Below, piece after piece: positions 1-9,532 of a DNA stretch of 64,000 nt. Within the stretch, counting starts at the first letter, position 1. The number at the start of each line of letters is the position of its first letter. The stretch comes from Streptococcus mitis (GTDB lineage Bacteria > Bacillota > Bacilli > Lactobacillales > Streptococcaceae): the NCBI RefSeq assembly GCF_901542415.1, contig NZ_CABEHV010000004.1, forward strand, positions 2,029,501 to 2,093,500, given 5' to 3'. The notes beneath the pieces are model-generated. The model ran no database searches. It saw only the letters and a program-made list of their open reading frames with translations, and was not told the DNA's origin. Position numbers and translations under genes: made by a program.

Positions 1-603
1 GGAGAAGCGGATATCTTGCTAGGAACTCAGATGATTGCTAAGGGATTGGATTTTCCAAATGTGACTTTAGTCGGAGTTCTAAATGCGGATACGGCCTTGA
101 ATCTGCCTGATTTCCGTTCTTCTGAGAGAACCTTCCAGCTCTTGACTCAGGTTGCAGGCCGGGCAGGTCGTGCTGAAAAAGCTGGGCAGGTCTTGATTCA
201 GTCTTACAATCCTCAGCACTACGCTATTCGATTTGCAAAGGATCAGGATTACGAAGGTTTTTATGCCTATGAAATGGGAATCAGACGACAACTTGGTTAT
301 CCGCCTTACTATTTCACCATTGGCATTACCATTTCTCACAAGAAAGAAGAAGAGGTGGTCAAACGTGCTTATGAAGTTATGAACATTTTGCGGTCAGGAT
401 TGTCAGAGACCAGTAACATTCTTGGGCCAACCCCCAAACCGATTGCTCGTACCCACAACCTCTATCATTACCAGATTTTAATTAAATACCGTTTAGAAGA
501 TGAGCTGGGGCTAACCCTCAACCAGGTCTTGGCCTTGACTCAAGAGCGGGAAAATAGTGAGCTCCGTCTCAGTATTGACCATGAGCCACAGCAATTTTTA
601 TAA
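1..603 (+). CDS. priA: Primosomal protein N' (PriA helicase), C-terminal part only
   Basis: The window opens inside this gene, in frame from base 1; only about the last 200 residues are present. PriA is the 3'-5' DNA helicase that reloads the replisome at stalled forks. Visible are the late helicase motifs: GTQMIAKGLDFPNV (motif V region) and QVAGRAGR (motif VI with the arginine finger). The PriA C-terminal domain follows and ends in IDHEPQQFL. The stop is 12 bases before fmt, and the gene order priA-fmt-rsmB-phpP-stkP is the usual streptococcal one, so all five are probably co-transcribed. Confidence 0.93.
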   Translation, partial: GEADILLGTQMIAKGLDFPNVTLVGVLNADTALNLPDFRSSERTFQLLTQVAGRAGRAEKAGQVLIQSYNPQHYAIRFAKDQDYEGFYAYEMGIRRQLGYPPYYFTIGITISHKKEEEVVKRAYEVMNILRSGLSETSNILGPTPKPIARTHNLYHYQILIKYRLEDELGLTLNQVLALTQERENSELRLSIDHEPQQFL

Positions 604-615
604 GAAGGAGAAGAT

Positions 616-1551
616 ATGACAAAATTAATCTTTATGGGGACCCCCGACTTTTCAGCAACAGTCTTAAAAGGACTTTTGACAGATGACCGTTACGAAATTC
701 TAGCCGTTGTGACCCAGCCAGACCGTGCTGTAGGACGTAAAAAAGTGATCCAAGAAACCCCAGTCAAGCAGGCTGCTAAAGAAGCGGGTCTTCCAATCTA
801 CCAACCTGAAAAATTATCTGGAAGTCCAGAGATGGAAGCTATTATGAAGCTAGGAGCAGATGGAATTGTGACTGCTGCTTTTGGGCAGTTTCTCCCAAGT
901 AAACTCCTTGATAGCATGGACTTTGCGGTCAATGTTCACGCTTCTCTTCTTCCTAAACATCGTGGTGGAGCGCCAATCCATTATGCATTGATTCAAGGGG
1001 ATAAGGAAGCTGGTGTGACCATTATGGAAATGGTTAAGGAAATGGATGCAGGAGATATGATTTCTCGTCGTAGCATTCCGATCACAGATGAGGACAATGT
1101 TGGCACCTTGTTTGAGAAATTAGCTCTTGTTGGTCGCGATTTGCTTTTGGATACTTTGCCTGCCTACATTGCTGGTGACATTAAACCTGAACCGCAGTAT
1201 CCAAGTCAGGTCACTTTCTCGCCAAATATCAAGCCAGAAGAAGAAAAACTAGATTGGACTAAGACCAATCGTCAACTTTTCAATCAGATCCGTGGAATGA
1301 ACCCGTGGCCTGTTGCCCATACTTTCCTTAAGGGCGACCGCTTTAAGATTTATGAAGCACTACCAGTAGAAGGTCAGGGAAATCCAGGTGAGATTCTCTC
1401 TATTGGCAAGAAAGAATTGATTGTCGCAACGGCAGAAGGGGCTCTATCCCTCAAACAAGTGCAGCCAGCTGGTAAACCTAAGATGGACATTGCTTCCTTC
1501 CTCAATGGAGTTGGACGTACATTGACTGTAGGAGAACGATTTGGTGACTAA
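616..1551 (+). CDS. fmt: Methionyl-tRNA formyltransferase
   Basis: Transfers a formyl group from 10-formyl-tetrahydrofolate to Met-tRNA(fMet), in the cytoplasm, for translation initiation. The 311-residue length is normal for the family. The catalytic trio is visible as N106 and H108 (VNVHASLLP) and D144 (EMDAGDM), followed by the [11 protein letters not shown] segment; the C-terminal tRNA-binding domain occupies roughly residues 205-311. The ATG at 616 follows AAGGAGAAG at good spacing. The end overlaps the start of rsmB by 8 bases if rsmB starts at GTG 1544, which suggests translational coupling. Confidence 0.96.
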   Translation: MTKLIFMGTPDFSATVLKGLLTDDRYEILAVVTQPDRAVGRKKVIQETPVKQAAKEAGLPIYQPEKLSGSPEMEAIMKLGADGIVTAAFGQFLPSKLLDSMDFAVNVHASLLPKHRGGAPIHYALIQGDKEAGVTIMEMVKEMDAGDMISRRSIPITDEDNVGTLFEKLALVGRDLLLDTLPAYIAGDIKPEPQYPSQVTFSPNIKPEEEKLDWTKTNRQLFNQIRGMNPWPVAHTFLKGDRFKIYEALPVEGQGNPGEILSIGKKELIVATAEGALSLKQVQPAGKPKMDIASFLNGVGRTLTVGERFGD

Positions 1552-2857
1552 AGTAGAAACGGCTAGAAGTTTAGCCCTAGCAGTATTAGAGGATGTTTTT
1601 ATCAATCAAGCATACTCAAATATCGCCTTAAATAAGCATTTCAAGGGAAGTCAACTTTCGGCAGCAGACAAGGGCTTGGTGACCGAGCTGGTCTATGGAA
1701 CGGTAGCCCGTAAACTGACTCTGGAATGGCACCTATCCCACTTTATCGAAGACAGAGACCAGTTAGATAGTTGGCTTTATGTTCTTCTTCTCATGAGTGC
1801 CTACCAACTCCGCTATTTGGACAAGATTCCAGATCATGCTGTGGTCAATGAAGCAGTAGAATTGGCCAAAGTCCGTAAAAAAGGCAGTGAAAAATTGGTC
1901 AACGCTGTCCTTCGCCGTATCTTGCGTGAAGGCTGGCCAGATATTGCTAGCATCAAGCGAAAAAACAAGCGTGATTCCGTTGCCTATTCTCTCCCAGTTT
2001 GGCTTGTGTCTAAACTTAAGGAAGAATACGGCGAAGAGCGAGCGCAAGCTATTTTTGAAAGTCTTTTGGTGCGCAATAAGGCCAGCATCCGCGTGACTGA
2101 TTTAAGTCGAAAAGAAGAAATCCAAGTCTTGTTGGAGGCCAGTGATTCATCCTTGTCTCCCTCTGGTCTTGTGAAGGAGCAAGGCCACTTTGCGGGATAT
2201 GACCTATTTTCAGAGGGAGCCATTACCATCCAAGACGAGTCCAGTCAGCTTGTTGCTCCGACGCTTGATTTACAAGGTGATGAGCAGGTTCTAGATGCTT
2301 GTGCAGCTCCAGGTGGAAAAACAGCTCATATAGCCTCTTATCTCACGACAGGTCAGGTAATTGCTCTGGATTTATATGACCACAAGTTGGACTTAATCCA
2401 AGAAAATGCCCAACGTCTAGGGGTTGCAGAACGAGTTCAAACGAAAAAATTGGATGCCAGAAAGGTGCATGAGTTTTTTGGTCAGAATTCATTTGATAAG
2501 ATTTTGGTGGATGCTCCTTGTTCAGGAATCGGTCTTCTGCGTCGCAAACCAGATATCAAATACAACAAAGAAACGGCAGATTTCGCGTCCTTACAGGAAA
2601 TTCAGCTAGAAATATTAGGTAGTGTTTGTCAAACACTACGCAAAGGTGGTATAATAACTTATAGTACCTGTACTATTGTCTCAGAGGAGAACTTTCAAGT
2701 CGTTCAGGCATTTTTAGAAAGTCATCCCGACTTTGAGCAGGTAAAACTAGAACATGAATGTAAGGATATCGTGAAAGATGGTTGTATTCTCATTACACCT
2801 GAATTGTATGGAAGTGATGGATTCTTCATCAGTCAATTTCGTAAGATATCGGATTAG
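1544..2857 (+). CDS. rsmB: 16S rRNA (cytosine-967-C5)-methyltransferase RsmB/Sun
   Basis: SAM-dependent methyltransferase acting on C967 of 16S rRNA. The N-terminal NusB-like RNA-binding domain covers about residues 1-140. The Rossmann methyltransferase domain carries the SAM-binding [12 protein letters not shown] (about residue 250) and the two family cysteines in DAPCSGIG (about 323) and YSTCTI (about 373). I prefer GTG 1544 over TTG 1541: both are in frame, but GTG sits 9 bases after GGAG (1531-1534) and gives the usual [12 protein letters not shown] start. About 437 residues, full length. Lies between fmt and phpP in one run of co-directional genes. Confidence 0.95.
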   Translation: MTKVETARSLALAVLEDVFINQAYSNIALNKHFKGSQLSAADKGLVTELVYGTVARKLTLEWHLSHFIEDRDQLDSWLYVLLLMSAYQLRYLDKIPDHAVVNEAVELAKVRKKGSEKLVNAVLRRILREGWPDIASIKRKNKRDSVAYSLPVWLVSKLKEEYGEERAQAIFESLLVRNKASIRVTDLSRKEEIQVLLEASDSSLSPSGLVKEQGHFAGYDLFSEGAITIQDESSQLVAPTLDLQGDEQVLDACAAPGGKTAHIASYLTTGQVIALDLYDHKLDLIQENAQRLGVAERVQTKKLDARKVHEFFGQNSFDKILVDAPCSGIGLLRRKPDIKYNKETADFASLQEIQLEILGSVCQTLRKGGIITYSTCTIVSEENFQVVQAFLESHPDFEQVKLEHECKDIVKDGCILITPELYGSDGFFISQFRKISD

Positions 2858-2871
2858 GAAGGAACTAACAC

Positions 2872-3612
2872 ATGGAAATTTCATTATTAACAGATGTTGG
2901 TCAGAAACGAACAAATAACCAAGACTATGTCAACCACTATGTCAATAGAGCTGGACGTACCATGATTATCCTAGCTGATGGTATGGGAGGTCATCGCGCA
3001 GGGAATATCGCTAGTGAGATGGCGGTAACAGACCTAGGTGTAGCTTGGGTAGATACTCAAATCGATACAGTTAATGAAGTACGTGAATGGTTTGCTAACA
3101 ACCTTGAGATTGAAAATCAAAGGATTAACCAATTGGGACAAAATGAAGCCTATAAAGGAATGGGAACAACCCTTGAGGCTGTAGCCATTATTGATAATCA
3201 GGCTATCTATGCCCACATTGGGGATTCTCGTATCGGTTTGATTCGTGGAGAAGAATACCACCAGTTAACGAGCGACCATTCTTTGGTCAATGAATTGCTT
3301 AAGGCAGGTCAATTGACCCCTGAAGAAGCTGCTAGCCATCCACAGAAAAATATTATTACCCAGTCAATCGGTCAAAAAGACGAAATTCAGCCTGATTTTG
3401 GAATGATTACCCTTGAGCCTGGGGACTATCTCTTACTCAATAGTGATGGCTTGACAAATATGATTTCAGGCAGTGAGATTTCTGATATTGTAACCAGCGA
3501 TATTTCTTTGGCAGATAAAACAGCGACGCTCGTGCGTTTTGCTAACAATGCAGGTGGTTTAGACAACATCACAGTTGCCCTTATTGCTGTTAATGAGGAG
3601 GCAACAGAATGA
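2872..3612 (+). CDS. phpP: PP2C-type Ser/Thr protein phosphatase (PhpP/Stp)
   Basis: Metal-dependent phosphatase that removes phosphate from StkP and its substrates, so it is the off-switch for the kinase encoded next. The 246 residues show the PPM motifs in order: QKRTNNQDY near residue 11, [10 protein letters not shown] near 39, GDSRIGLIR near 115, SDGLTN near 194 and the final [11 protein letters not shown]; the aspartates in these motifs bind Mn/Mg. A ribosome site (AGGAAGG) precedes ATG 2872. The TGA overlaps the ATG of stkP by four bases (ATGA), the usual coupling of this phosphatase-kinase pair. Confidence 0.96.
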   Translation: MEISLLTDVGQKRTNNQDYVNHYVNRAGRTMIILADGMGGHRAGNIASEMAVTDLGVAWVDTQIDTVNEVREWFANNLEIENQRINQLGQNEAYKGMGTTLEAVAIIDNQAIYAHIGDSRIGLIRGEEYHQLTSDHSLVNELLKAGQLTPEEAASHPQKNIITQSIGQKDEIQPDFGMITLEPGDYLLLNSDGLTNMISGSEISDIVTSDISLADKTATLVRFANNAGGLDNITVALIAVNEEATE

Positions 3613-5522
3613 TCCAAATCGGCAAGATTTTTGCCGGGCGGTATCGGATTATCAAACAAATTGGTCGAGGAGGCATGGCAGATGTCTATTTGGCCAAGGA
3701 TTTGATTTTGGACGGTGAAGAAGTGGCAGTGAAGGTCCTGAGGACCAACTACCAAACAGATCCTATTGCAGTGGCTCGTTTTCAGCGGGAAGCGAGAGCC
3801 ATGGCAGATCTGGACCATCCTCATATCGTTCGGATTACAGATATCGGTGAAGAAGAGGGACAACAGTATCTCGCAATGGAATATGTTGCTGGATTAGACC
3901 TCAAACGCTATATCAAGGAACATCACCCTCTTTCAAATGAAGAAGCGATTCGAATCATGGGACAAATCCTCTTGGCTATGCGCTTAGCCCATACTCGAGG
4001 AATTGTTCACAGGGATTTGAAACCGCAAAATATCCTTTTGACTCCAGATGGGACTGCCAAAGTTACAGACTTTGGGATCGCAGTAGCCTTTGCAGAGACG
4101 AGTCTGACTCAGACCAACTCTATGCTGGGCTCGGTTCATTACTTGTCACCAGAGCAGGCGCGTGGTTCTAAAGCGACTGTACAGAGTGATATCTATGCCA
4201 TGGGGATCATCTTTTATGAGATGTTGACAGGACATATCCCTTACGATGGGGATAGTGCAGTGACCATCGCCCTCCAGCATTTCCAGAAACCATTGCCATC
4301 GGTTATAGCTGAGAATCCATCTGTGCCTCAGGCTTTAGAGAATGTTGTCATCAAGGCAACTGCCAAGAAATTGACAGATCGTTATCAGTCAGTTGCAGAG
4401 ATGTATGTGGACTTGTCTAGTAGTTTGTCTTATAATCGTCGCAATGAGCCTAAATTGGTGTTTAATGATACCACTAAGGCTGACACCAAGACTCTTCCTA
4501 AAGTTCCACAAAGTACTCTGACTTCTATTCCTAAAACTCCGGTACAAGAGGGAAGACCTCAACCTAAGCCCCAACCTCATCAGACAGAAAAAACAGTACC
4601 TAGTTCAAAGCCAACCAAACGCCATCGCATGAAAGCACGTTATCCAATTTTATTTGCGACCTTCTTGTTGGTTGTGGCATCCTTGGTATGGATTTTATAT
4701 AGAACGCCCGCTACCATTGCTATTCCAAAGGTGGCAGGTCAGACGGTTGCTGAGGCTAAAGAAGCCCTTAAGAAAGCCAATTTTGAGGTTGGTGAAGAAA
4801 AATCAGAGGCTAGTGATAAGATTGAAGAAGGTCGGGTTATTCGGACCGATCCTGACGCTGGTACGACACGCAAAGAAGGAACAAAAATTAATTTGATTGT
4901 GTCTTCTGGTCAGCAGTCTTTCCAACTCGGAAATTATCTCGGAAGAAAGTCCAGTGATGTAGTGGCAGAATTGAAGGGCAAGAAGGTTCCAGAAAATCTA
5001 ATTAAGATTGAGGAAGAAGAATCCAACGAAATCGAAGCCGGTACAATCATGAAACAAAGTTTACCGGAGGGAACAACCTATGATCTTAGCAAGGCAACTC
5101 AAATAGTTTTGACAGTCGCTAAGAAGGTAAATTCTATTTCAATGCCAAGCTATATTGGTTCTAGTCGAGAATTTGCAGTCAATAATCTTACAGAGATATA
5201 TGACATTAAAAAAGCTAATATCGAAGTTGTAGAAGTGTCTAAAGCTCCTGAAGGAACTGCTGAGGGGACTGTTGTAGAGCAAAGTCCAAAAGCAGGAGAA
5301 AAAGTAGACTTGAGCACTACTCGTGTTAAAATTTCTATTTATAAACCCAAAACACCACCATCAAGTTCCTCTTCAACGTCAGTTCAACGTGGTAACAAAG
5401 GTTCACCTACTACTCCAAATCAAGGGAATCAACAAGGTGGCCAGCAAGGGAATCAACAAGGAACGGTTCCTACTCCGAGTCAACCAAATAGTGAAGGAAA
5501 CCACGAAAATTCTCGTGATTAA
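3609..5522 (+). CDS. stkP: Membrane Ser/Thr protein kinase with PASTA repeats (StkP/PknB)
   Basis: Eukaryotic-type kinase that senses cell-wall precursors or peptidoglycan and regulates division and wall synthesis. Cytoplasmic kinase domain at about 1-275: glycine loop [11 protein letters not shown] (19-29), catalytic Lys42 in [15 protein letters not shown] near 133, DFGIA and SPEQARG. A basic, proline-rich linker leads to a single membrane helix at about 347-366. Outside I count three PASTA repeats (about 370-437, 438-507, 510-579), then a Ser, Pro, Gln, Gly and Asn-rich tail of about 60 residues. Pneumococcal StkP, as I recall, has four PASTA repeats, so this copy looks one short with a low-complexity tail instead. 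A terminator follows at once. Confidence 0.95.
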   Translation: MIQIGKIFAGRYRIIKQIGRGGMADVYLAKDLILDGEEVAVKVLRTNYQTDPIAVARFQREARAMADLDHPHIVRITDIGEEEGQQYLAMEYVAGLDLKRYIKEHHPLSNEEAIRIMGQILLAMRLAHTRGIVHRDLKPQNILLTPDGTAKVTDFGIAVAFAETSLTQTNSMLGSVHYLSPEQARGSKATVQSDIYAMGIIFYEMLTGHIPYDGDSAVTIALQHFQKPLPSVIAENPSVPQALENVVIKATAKKLTDRYQSVAEMYVDLSSSLSYNRRNEPKLVFNDTTKADTKTLPKVPQSTLTSIPKTPVQEGRPQPKPQPHQTEKTVPSSKPTKRHRMKARYPILFATFLLVVASLVWILYRTPATIAIPKVAGQTVAEAKEALKKANFEVGEEKSEASDKIEEGRVIRTDPDAGTTRKEGTKINLIVSSGQQSFQLGNYLGRKSSDVVAELKGKKVPENLIKIEEEESNEIEAGTIMKQSLPEGTTYDLSKATQIVLTVAKKVNSISMPSYIGSSREFAVNNLTEIYDIKKANIEVVEVSKAPEGTAEGTVVEQSPKAGEKVDLSTTRVKISIYKPKTPPSSSSSTSVQRGNKGSPTTPNQGNQQGGQQGNQQGTVPTPSQPNSEGNHENSRD

Positions 5523-5525
5523 ACG

Positions 5526-5561
5526 AATCTTTGTCATGATTTCATGGCAAAGATTTTTTTT
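5526..5561 (+). terminator. Intrinsic terminator after stkP
   Basis: AATCTTTG (5526-5533) pairs with CAAAGATT (5548-5555); the inner bases CATGA/TCATG extend the stem almost to a full palindrome. A run of eight T follows. It ends the priA-to-stkP run. Confidence 0.85.
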
Positions 5562-5574
5562 GACTCCAGATTTG

Positions 5575-5583
5575 TGATAGAAT
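5575..5583 (+). promoter_or_regulatory. Extended -10 promoter for the ThrE-type exporter pair
   Basis: TGATAGAAT is an extended -10 (TGn then TAGAAT) 28 bases before ATG 5611. No good -35 lies at 17 bases, which fits an extended -10 promoter. AAAGGAGGG precedes the start codon. Confidence 0.5.
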
Positions 5584-5610
5584 AGAGGGAGTTGATAAAA
5601 GGAGGGACGC

Positions 5611-6369
5611 ATGGAAGAATCAAGAGAATTAAATGCCGTCATCGATGTGATTATGTTAGCTGGAACCATTCTTCTCAAAAGTGGTTCAGAGATTCATCGT
5701 GTAGAAGATACCATGATTCGTATTGCGCATTCGCAGGGAATTTTGGATTGCAATGTTCTTGCCATGCCTGCTGCTATCTTTTTCTCCATTGAAAATACCA
5801 ATATTTCGCGAATGAAACGCGTGACTTCCTCTTCTTATAACATTGAAAAAGTCTGCGATGTGAATCAGATTTCTCGTCAGTTAGTAGGGGGGCAGATTGA
5901 TTTAGAGACAGCCTTCAAGCAATTGAAGGCCTTGCAAGCCCAACCTCTTCCCTATACTAAGTTGCAGGTAACTCTGGCTGCGACCTTTAGCGCCCCTTTC
6001 TTTTCGATTATGTTTAGTGGAAATATCTACGACGCACTTGGGGCAGGAGTGGCTACCTTGTTTGGTTTTGCCTTTTCCCTCTATGTGGAGAAGTTTATCC
6101 GAATTCCCTTTGTGACGGCCTTTGCTGGAGCTTTTGTATTTGGGATGATTGCCCAGTTTTGGGCTCGCTACACAGGTTTTCCTTCAACGGCAGATTTGAT
6201 TATAGCTGGTGCGGTCATGCCGTTTGTACCAGGGATTGCCTTGACCAATGCGGTTCGTGATATTATGACCAACCACATAAACTCTGGTATGAGTAAGATG
6301 TTTGAATCTCTACTCATTACCCTTGCTTTAGGGGCAGGAACTTCTGTCGCCTTGGTATTGATGAATTAA
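5611..6369 (+). CDS. Threonine/serine exporter family protein, larger subunit (DUF1212, ThrE N-terminal type)
   Basis: 252-residue protein with a soluble N-terminal part (about 1-120, with the family-like segment VIMLAGTILLKSGSEIHRVE) and about five hydrophobic helices afterwards, including a PFVPGIALTNAVRD loop typical of the ThrE/YjjP family. Members of the family export small amino acids such as threonine and serine; the substrate here is inferred. The start follows AAAGGAGGG. It is followed after one base by the small partner gene, the split two-gene form of ThrE found in Firmicutes. Confidence 0.82.
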   Translation: MEESRELNAVIDVIMLAGTILLKSGSEIHRVEDTMIRIAHSQGILDCNVLAMPAAIFFSIENTNISRMKRVTSSSYNIEKVCDVNQISRQLVGGQIDLETAFKQLKALQAQPLPYTKLQVTLAATFSAPFFSIMFSGNIYDALGAGVATLFGFAFSLYVEKFIRIPFVTAFAGAFVFGMIAQFWARYTGFPSTADLIIAGAVMPFVPGIALTNAVRDIMTNHINSGMSKMFESLLITLALGAGTSVALVLMN

Positions 6370-6370
6370 T

Positions 6371-6808
6371 ATGACACTAACAACCTTTTTATTCCAAGCA
6401 GTAGCAAGTCTTCTTGCTATTATCACTTTTTTAATCGTACTCAATGTTCAACGTTCTATGCTCTTACCAGGAGGAATTTTGGGCATGGCTGTCTGGCTGA
6501 TTTATCTCTTGCTCAAGGAACCGACCAATGTTATTGTGGCTACTTTTATTGCAGCCATTATCGGTTCTTGTGTCAGCCAGATTTTAAGTATTCTTTATAA
6601 GACTCCTGCTGTGGTCTTTATCTTGGCCATCTTGGCACCTCTGGTTCCGGGTTATCTCTCCTATCGGACAACTGCCTTTTTTGTGACGGGAGATTACAGT
6701 CATGCCATTGCTAGTGCAACCTTGGTTGTTATGTTGGCTTTGGTGATTTCCATTGGAATGGCTAGCGGAACAGTGATTCTCAGACTTTATTCTCACTTAC
6801 GAAAATAG
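6371..6808 (+). CDS. Threonine/serine exporter family protein, small subunit (DUF3815, YjjB type)
   Basis: 145-residue, almost wholly hydrophobic protein with four or five membrane helices; the ILAPLVPGYLSYRTT loop matches the Pro-Gly turn (PFVPGIALT) of the larger partner. It corresponds to the C-terminal half of fused ThrE proteins. The ATG lies one base after the stop of the partner gene, so the two are translated together and probably form one transporter. Function is inferred from the family. Confidence 0.8.
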   Translation: MTLTTFLFQAVASLLAIITFLIVLNVQRSMLLPGGILGMAVWLIYLLLKEPTNVIVATFIAAIIGSCVSQILSILYKTPAVVFILAILAPLVPGYLSYRTTAFFVTGDYSHAIASATLVVMLALVISIGMASGTVILRLYSHLRK

Positions 6809-6830
6809 CATAATGGTTAGAATAATAAGC

Positions 6831-6859
6831 GACTTGATTTGGTGAATCAAGTCTTTTTT
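6831..6859 (+). terminator. Intrinsic terminator after the exporter pair
   Basis: GACTTGATT (6831-6839) and AATCAAGTC (6845-6853) form the stem, followed by a T run. Confidence 0.85.
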
Positions 6860-6879
6860 CTCTCTTTTACTGCTATTTG

Positions 6880-6888
6880 TGATAAAAT
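6880..6888 (+). promoter_or_regulatory. Promoter for mvaS-mvaA
   Basis: TGATAAAAT is an extended -10. An alternative is TTTTAC (6865-6870) with TAGTAT (6888-6893) at a 17-base spacing. Either would start the mevalonate transcript just after the exporter terminator. Confidence 0.5.
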
Positions 6889-6932
6889 AGTATAGAACGA
6901 TTTTTTACATGAATGATAAAACAGAGGTAAAT

Positions 6933-8105
6933 ATGACAATCGGTATTGATAAGATTGGTTTTGCGACCAGTCAATATGTCTTGAAATTACAAGACTTAGC
7001 AGAAGCGAGGGGAATTGACCCTGAAAAATTAAGTAAAGGACTCTTACTCAAGGAATTGAGTATTGCGCCTCTAACTGAGGATATCGTGACCTTGGCAGCC
7101 AGTGCAAGTGATTCTATTTTAACTGAGCAAGAAAGATCAGAAATTGATATGGTCATTGTGGCTACTGAGTCAGGAATTGACCAGAGTAAAGCTGCGGCCG
7201 TCTTTGTGCATGGTTTGCTGGGCATCCAGCCCTTTGCTCGTAGTTTCGAGATTAAAGAAGCCTGCTATGGAGCGACAGCGGCCCTTCATTATGCCAAATT
7301 GCATGTGGAAAATTCTCCAGAGTCCAAGGTTTTGGTCATTGCCAGTGATATTGCCAAGTACGGTATTGAAACTCCAGGAGAACCAACTCAGGGTGCTGGC
7401 AGTGTGGCCATGTTAATTACACAAAATCCACGCATTATGGCCTTTAATAATGACAATGTGGCTCAGACTCGTGACATCATGGATTTCTGGCGTCCAAATT
7501 ACTCAACAACCCCTTATGTAAATGGTGTTTATTCTACCCAACAATACTTGGATAGTTTGAAAACGACTTGGCTTGAATACCAAAAACGCTACCAGCTTAC
7601 CTTAGATGATTTTGCGGCTGTTTGTTTCCACTTGCCCTATCCTAAATTAGCACTAAAAGGCTTGAAAAAAATCATGGATAAGAGCCTGCCTCAAGAGAAA
7701 AAAGACCTCTTGCAAAAGCATTTTGACCAGTCTATTCTATACAGTCAAAAGGTGGGGAATATCTACACAGGTTCACTTTTCCTTGGACTCTTGTCTCTCT
7801 TGGAAAATACAGATAGCTTGAAGGCTGGCGATAAAATCGCCCTTTATAGTTACGGAAGTGGTGCCGTGGCTGAGTTCTTTAGTGGCGAATTGGTTGAAGG
7901 ATATGAAGCTTATCTGGATAAAGACCGTTTGAACAAGCTCAACCAACGAACTGCCCTGTCTGTTGCTGACTATGAAAAAGTCTTCTTTGAGGAAGTAGAC
8001 TTAGATGAAACAAATTCTGCCCAGTTTGCTGGCTATGAAAATCAAGATTTTGCCTTGGTTGAAATTGTTGACCACCAACGCCGTTATAGCAAGGTTGAAA
8101 AATAA
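6933..8105 (+). CDS. mvaS: Hydroxymethylglutaryl-CoA synthase
   Basis: Condenses acetyl-CoA with acetoacetyl-CoA to HMG-CoA, the first committed mevalonate step towards isoprenoids. The catalytic residues are visible: E79 (VATESGID), nucleophile C111 (EACYGATA) and the His of FHLPYPK. I chose ATG 6933 (390 residues, start MTIGIDKIGFATSQYV) because AGAGG lies 5 bases before it and this is the family N-terminus; an in-frame ATG at 6909 would add 8 residues and has no ribosome site. The stop TAA overlaps the ATG of mvaA by one base. Confidence 0.95.
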   Translation: MTIGIDKIGFATSQYVLKLQDLAEARGIDPEKLSKGLLLKELSIAPLTEDIVTLAASASDSILTEQERSEIDMVIVATESGIDQSKAAAVFVHGLLGIQPFARSFEIKEACYGATAALHYAKLHVENSPESKVLVIASDIAKYGIETPGEPTQGAGSVAMLITQNPRIMAFNNDNVAQTRDIMDFWRPNYSTTPYVNGVYSTQQYLDSLKTTWLEYQKRYQLTLDDFAAVCFHLPYPKLALKGLKKIMDKSLPQEKKDLLQKHFDQSILYSQKVGNIYTGSLFLGLLSLLENTDSLKAGDKIALYSYGSGAVAEFFSGELVEGYEAYLDKDRLNKLNQRTALSVADYEKVFFEEVDLDETNSAQFAGYENQDFALVEIVDHQRRYSKVEK

Positions 8106-9379
8106 TGAAGATAAGTTGGAATGGATTTTCTAAAAAATCATACCAAGAGCGCCTCGAGCTGTTAAAAGCTCAGGCGCTCCTTAGTCCTGAGAGACAAGCG
8201 AGTCTGGAGCAGGATGAACAGATTAGTGTGACTGTGGCAGACCAGCTGAGTGAGAATTTGGTGGGAACTTTTTCTCTGCCTTATTCACTGGTCCCAGAGG
8301 TCCTCGTTAACGGTCAGGAATACACAGTTCCCTATGTGACAGAAGAACCGTCCGTGGTTGCTGCGGCCAGCTATGCAAGTAAAATCATCAAGCGTGCAGG
8401 TGGCTTTACTGCTCAAGTCCATGAGCGTCAGATGATTGGGCAGGTAGCTCTTTATCAAGTTGCTAATCCTGAACAAGCGCAAGAGAAAATTGCCAGCAAG
8501 AAAGCCGAACTCTTGGAACTTGCCAATCAAGCCTATCCTTCTATCGTTAAACGTGGAGGTGGGGCGCGTGATTTGCATGTCGAGCAGATAAAAGGCGAAA
8601 CAGACTTTCTCGTTGTTTATCTCCATGTCGATACCCAAGAAGCCATGGGTGCTAATATGCTCAACACTATGCTGGAAGCCTTGAAACCAGTCTTAGAAGA
8701 ACTGAGTCAGGGACAGAGTCTCATGGGGATTTTATCAAACTACGCGACGGATTCTTTGGTGACGGCAAGCTGTCGCATCGCCTTTCGCTACTTGAGTCGC
8801 CAAAAGGATCAAGGACGAGAAATTGCGGAGAAAATTGCGTTGGCTAGTCAGTTTGCGCAGGCTGATCCTTACCGAGCTGCTACTCACAATAAAGGGATTT
8901 TTAATGGTATTGATGCCATTTTAATTGCAACTGGTAATGACTGGCGTGCCATCGAATCCGGGGCCCATGCCTTTGCCAGTCGAGATGGACATTACCAAAG
9001 TCTTAGTCAATGGACGCTGGACCTTGAAAGAGAAGAATTGGTGGGCCAGATGACCCTGCCCATGCCTGTAGCGACCAAGGGTGGCTCTATCGGCCTTAAC
9101 CCTCGTGTAGCCCTCAGTCACGAACTACTGGGAAATCCTTCTGCCAAAGAATTAGCCCAGATTATCGTGTCTATCGGGCTTGCACAAAACTTTGCGGCTC
9201 TCAAAGCCTTGGTGAGCACAGGAATTCAGCAAGGTCACATGAAATTGCAAGCCAAATCCCTGGCTCTCCTAGCAGGTGCCAGTGAATCTGAGGTTGCTCC
9301 CCTAGTCGAGCAACTTATCGCAGATAAAACCTTTAACCTAGAGACAGCCCAGCTCTACCTAGAAAATTTAAGATCATAA
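8105..9379 (+). CDS. mvaA: Hydroxymethylglutaryl-CoA reductase, class II type
   Basis: Reduces HMG-CoA to mevalonate with NAD(P)H. 424 residues, as for bacterial class II enzymes. Visible family segments: EEPSVVAAASYAS with the catalytic Glu (about residue 80), EAMGANMLNTM (about 180), HNKGIFNGIDA with the catalytic Lys (about 262) and the C-terminal GIQQGHMKLQA with the catalytic His (about 378). It overlaps mvaS by one base, so the first two mevalonate steps are coupled; the later steps are not in this window. Confidence 0.95.
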   Translation: MKISWNGFSKKSYQERLELLKAQALLSPERQASLEQDEQISVTVADQLSENLVGTFSLPYSLVPEVLVNGQEYTVPYVTEEPSVVAAASYASKIIKRAGGFTAQVHERQMIGQVALYQVANPEQAQEKIASKKAELLELANQAYPSIVKRGGGARDLHVEQIKGETDFLVVYLHVDTQEAMGANMLNTMLEALKPVLEELSQGQSLMGILSNYATDSLVTASCRIAFRYLSRQKDQGREIAEKIALASQFAQADPYRAATHNKGIFNGIDAILIATGNDWRAIESGAHAFASRDGHYQSLSQWTLDLEREELVGQMTLPMPVATKGGSIGLNPRVALSHELLGNPSAKELAQIIVSIGLAQNFAALKALVSTGIQQGHMKLQAKSLALLAGASESEVAPLVEQLIADKTFNLETAQLYLENLRS

Positions 9380-9380
9380 A

Positions 9381-9410
9381 AAAACTCAGACGAATTCGGT
9401 CTGAGTTTTC
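9381..9410 (+). terminator. Intrinsic terminator after mvaA
   Basis: AACTCAGAC (9383-9391) pairs with GTCTGAGTT (9399-9407), with A's before and T's after. It could act in both directions, but a BOX repeat separates it from scrR. Confidence 0.85.
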
Positions 9411-9417
9411 TTGTGCT

Positions 9418-9532
9418 TATACTCAATGAAAATCAAAGAGCAAACTAGGAAGCTAGCAGCAGGCTGCTCAAAACACTGTTTTGAGGTGGCAGATGGAAGC
9501 TGACGTGGTTTGAAGAGATTTTCGAAGAGTAT
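9418..9532 (+). repeat. BOX element (boxA-boxC form), copy 1
   Basis: 115-bp element that starts TATACTCAATGAAAATC and ends TTTCGAAGAGTAT, with the outer ends complementary. It matches the pneumococcal BOX repeat with boxA and boxC and no boxB in between. A second 115-bp copy lies at 42479-42593. The right end touches the stop codon of scrR. BOX elements are short, probably mobilised repeats of mitis-group streptococci that fold into RNA hairpins. Confidence 0.88.

Noticed and set aside
5592-5792. A 66-residue frame overlapping the start of the ThrE-type gene
   Set aside because: It is out of frame with a well-supported gene, has a poorer start and no recognisable content.
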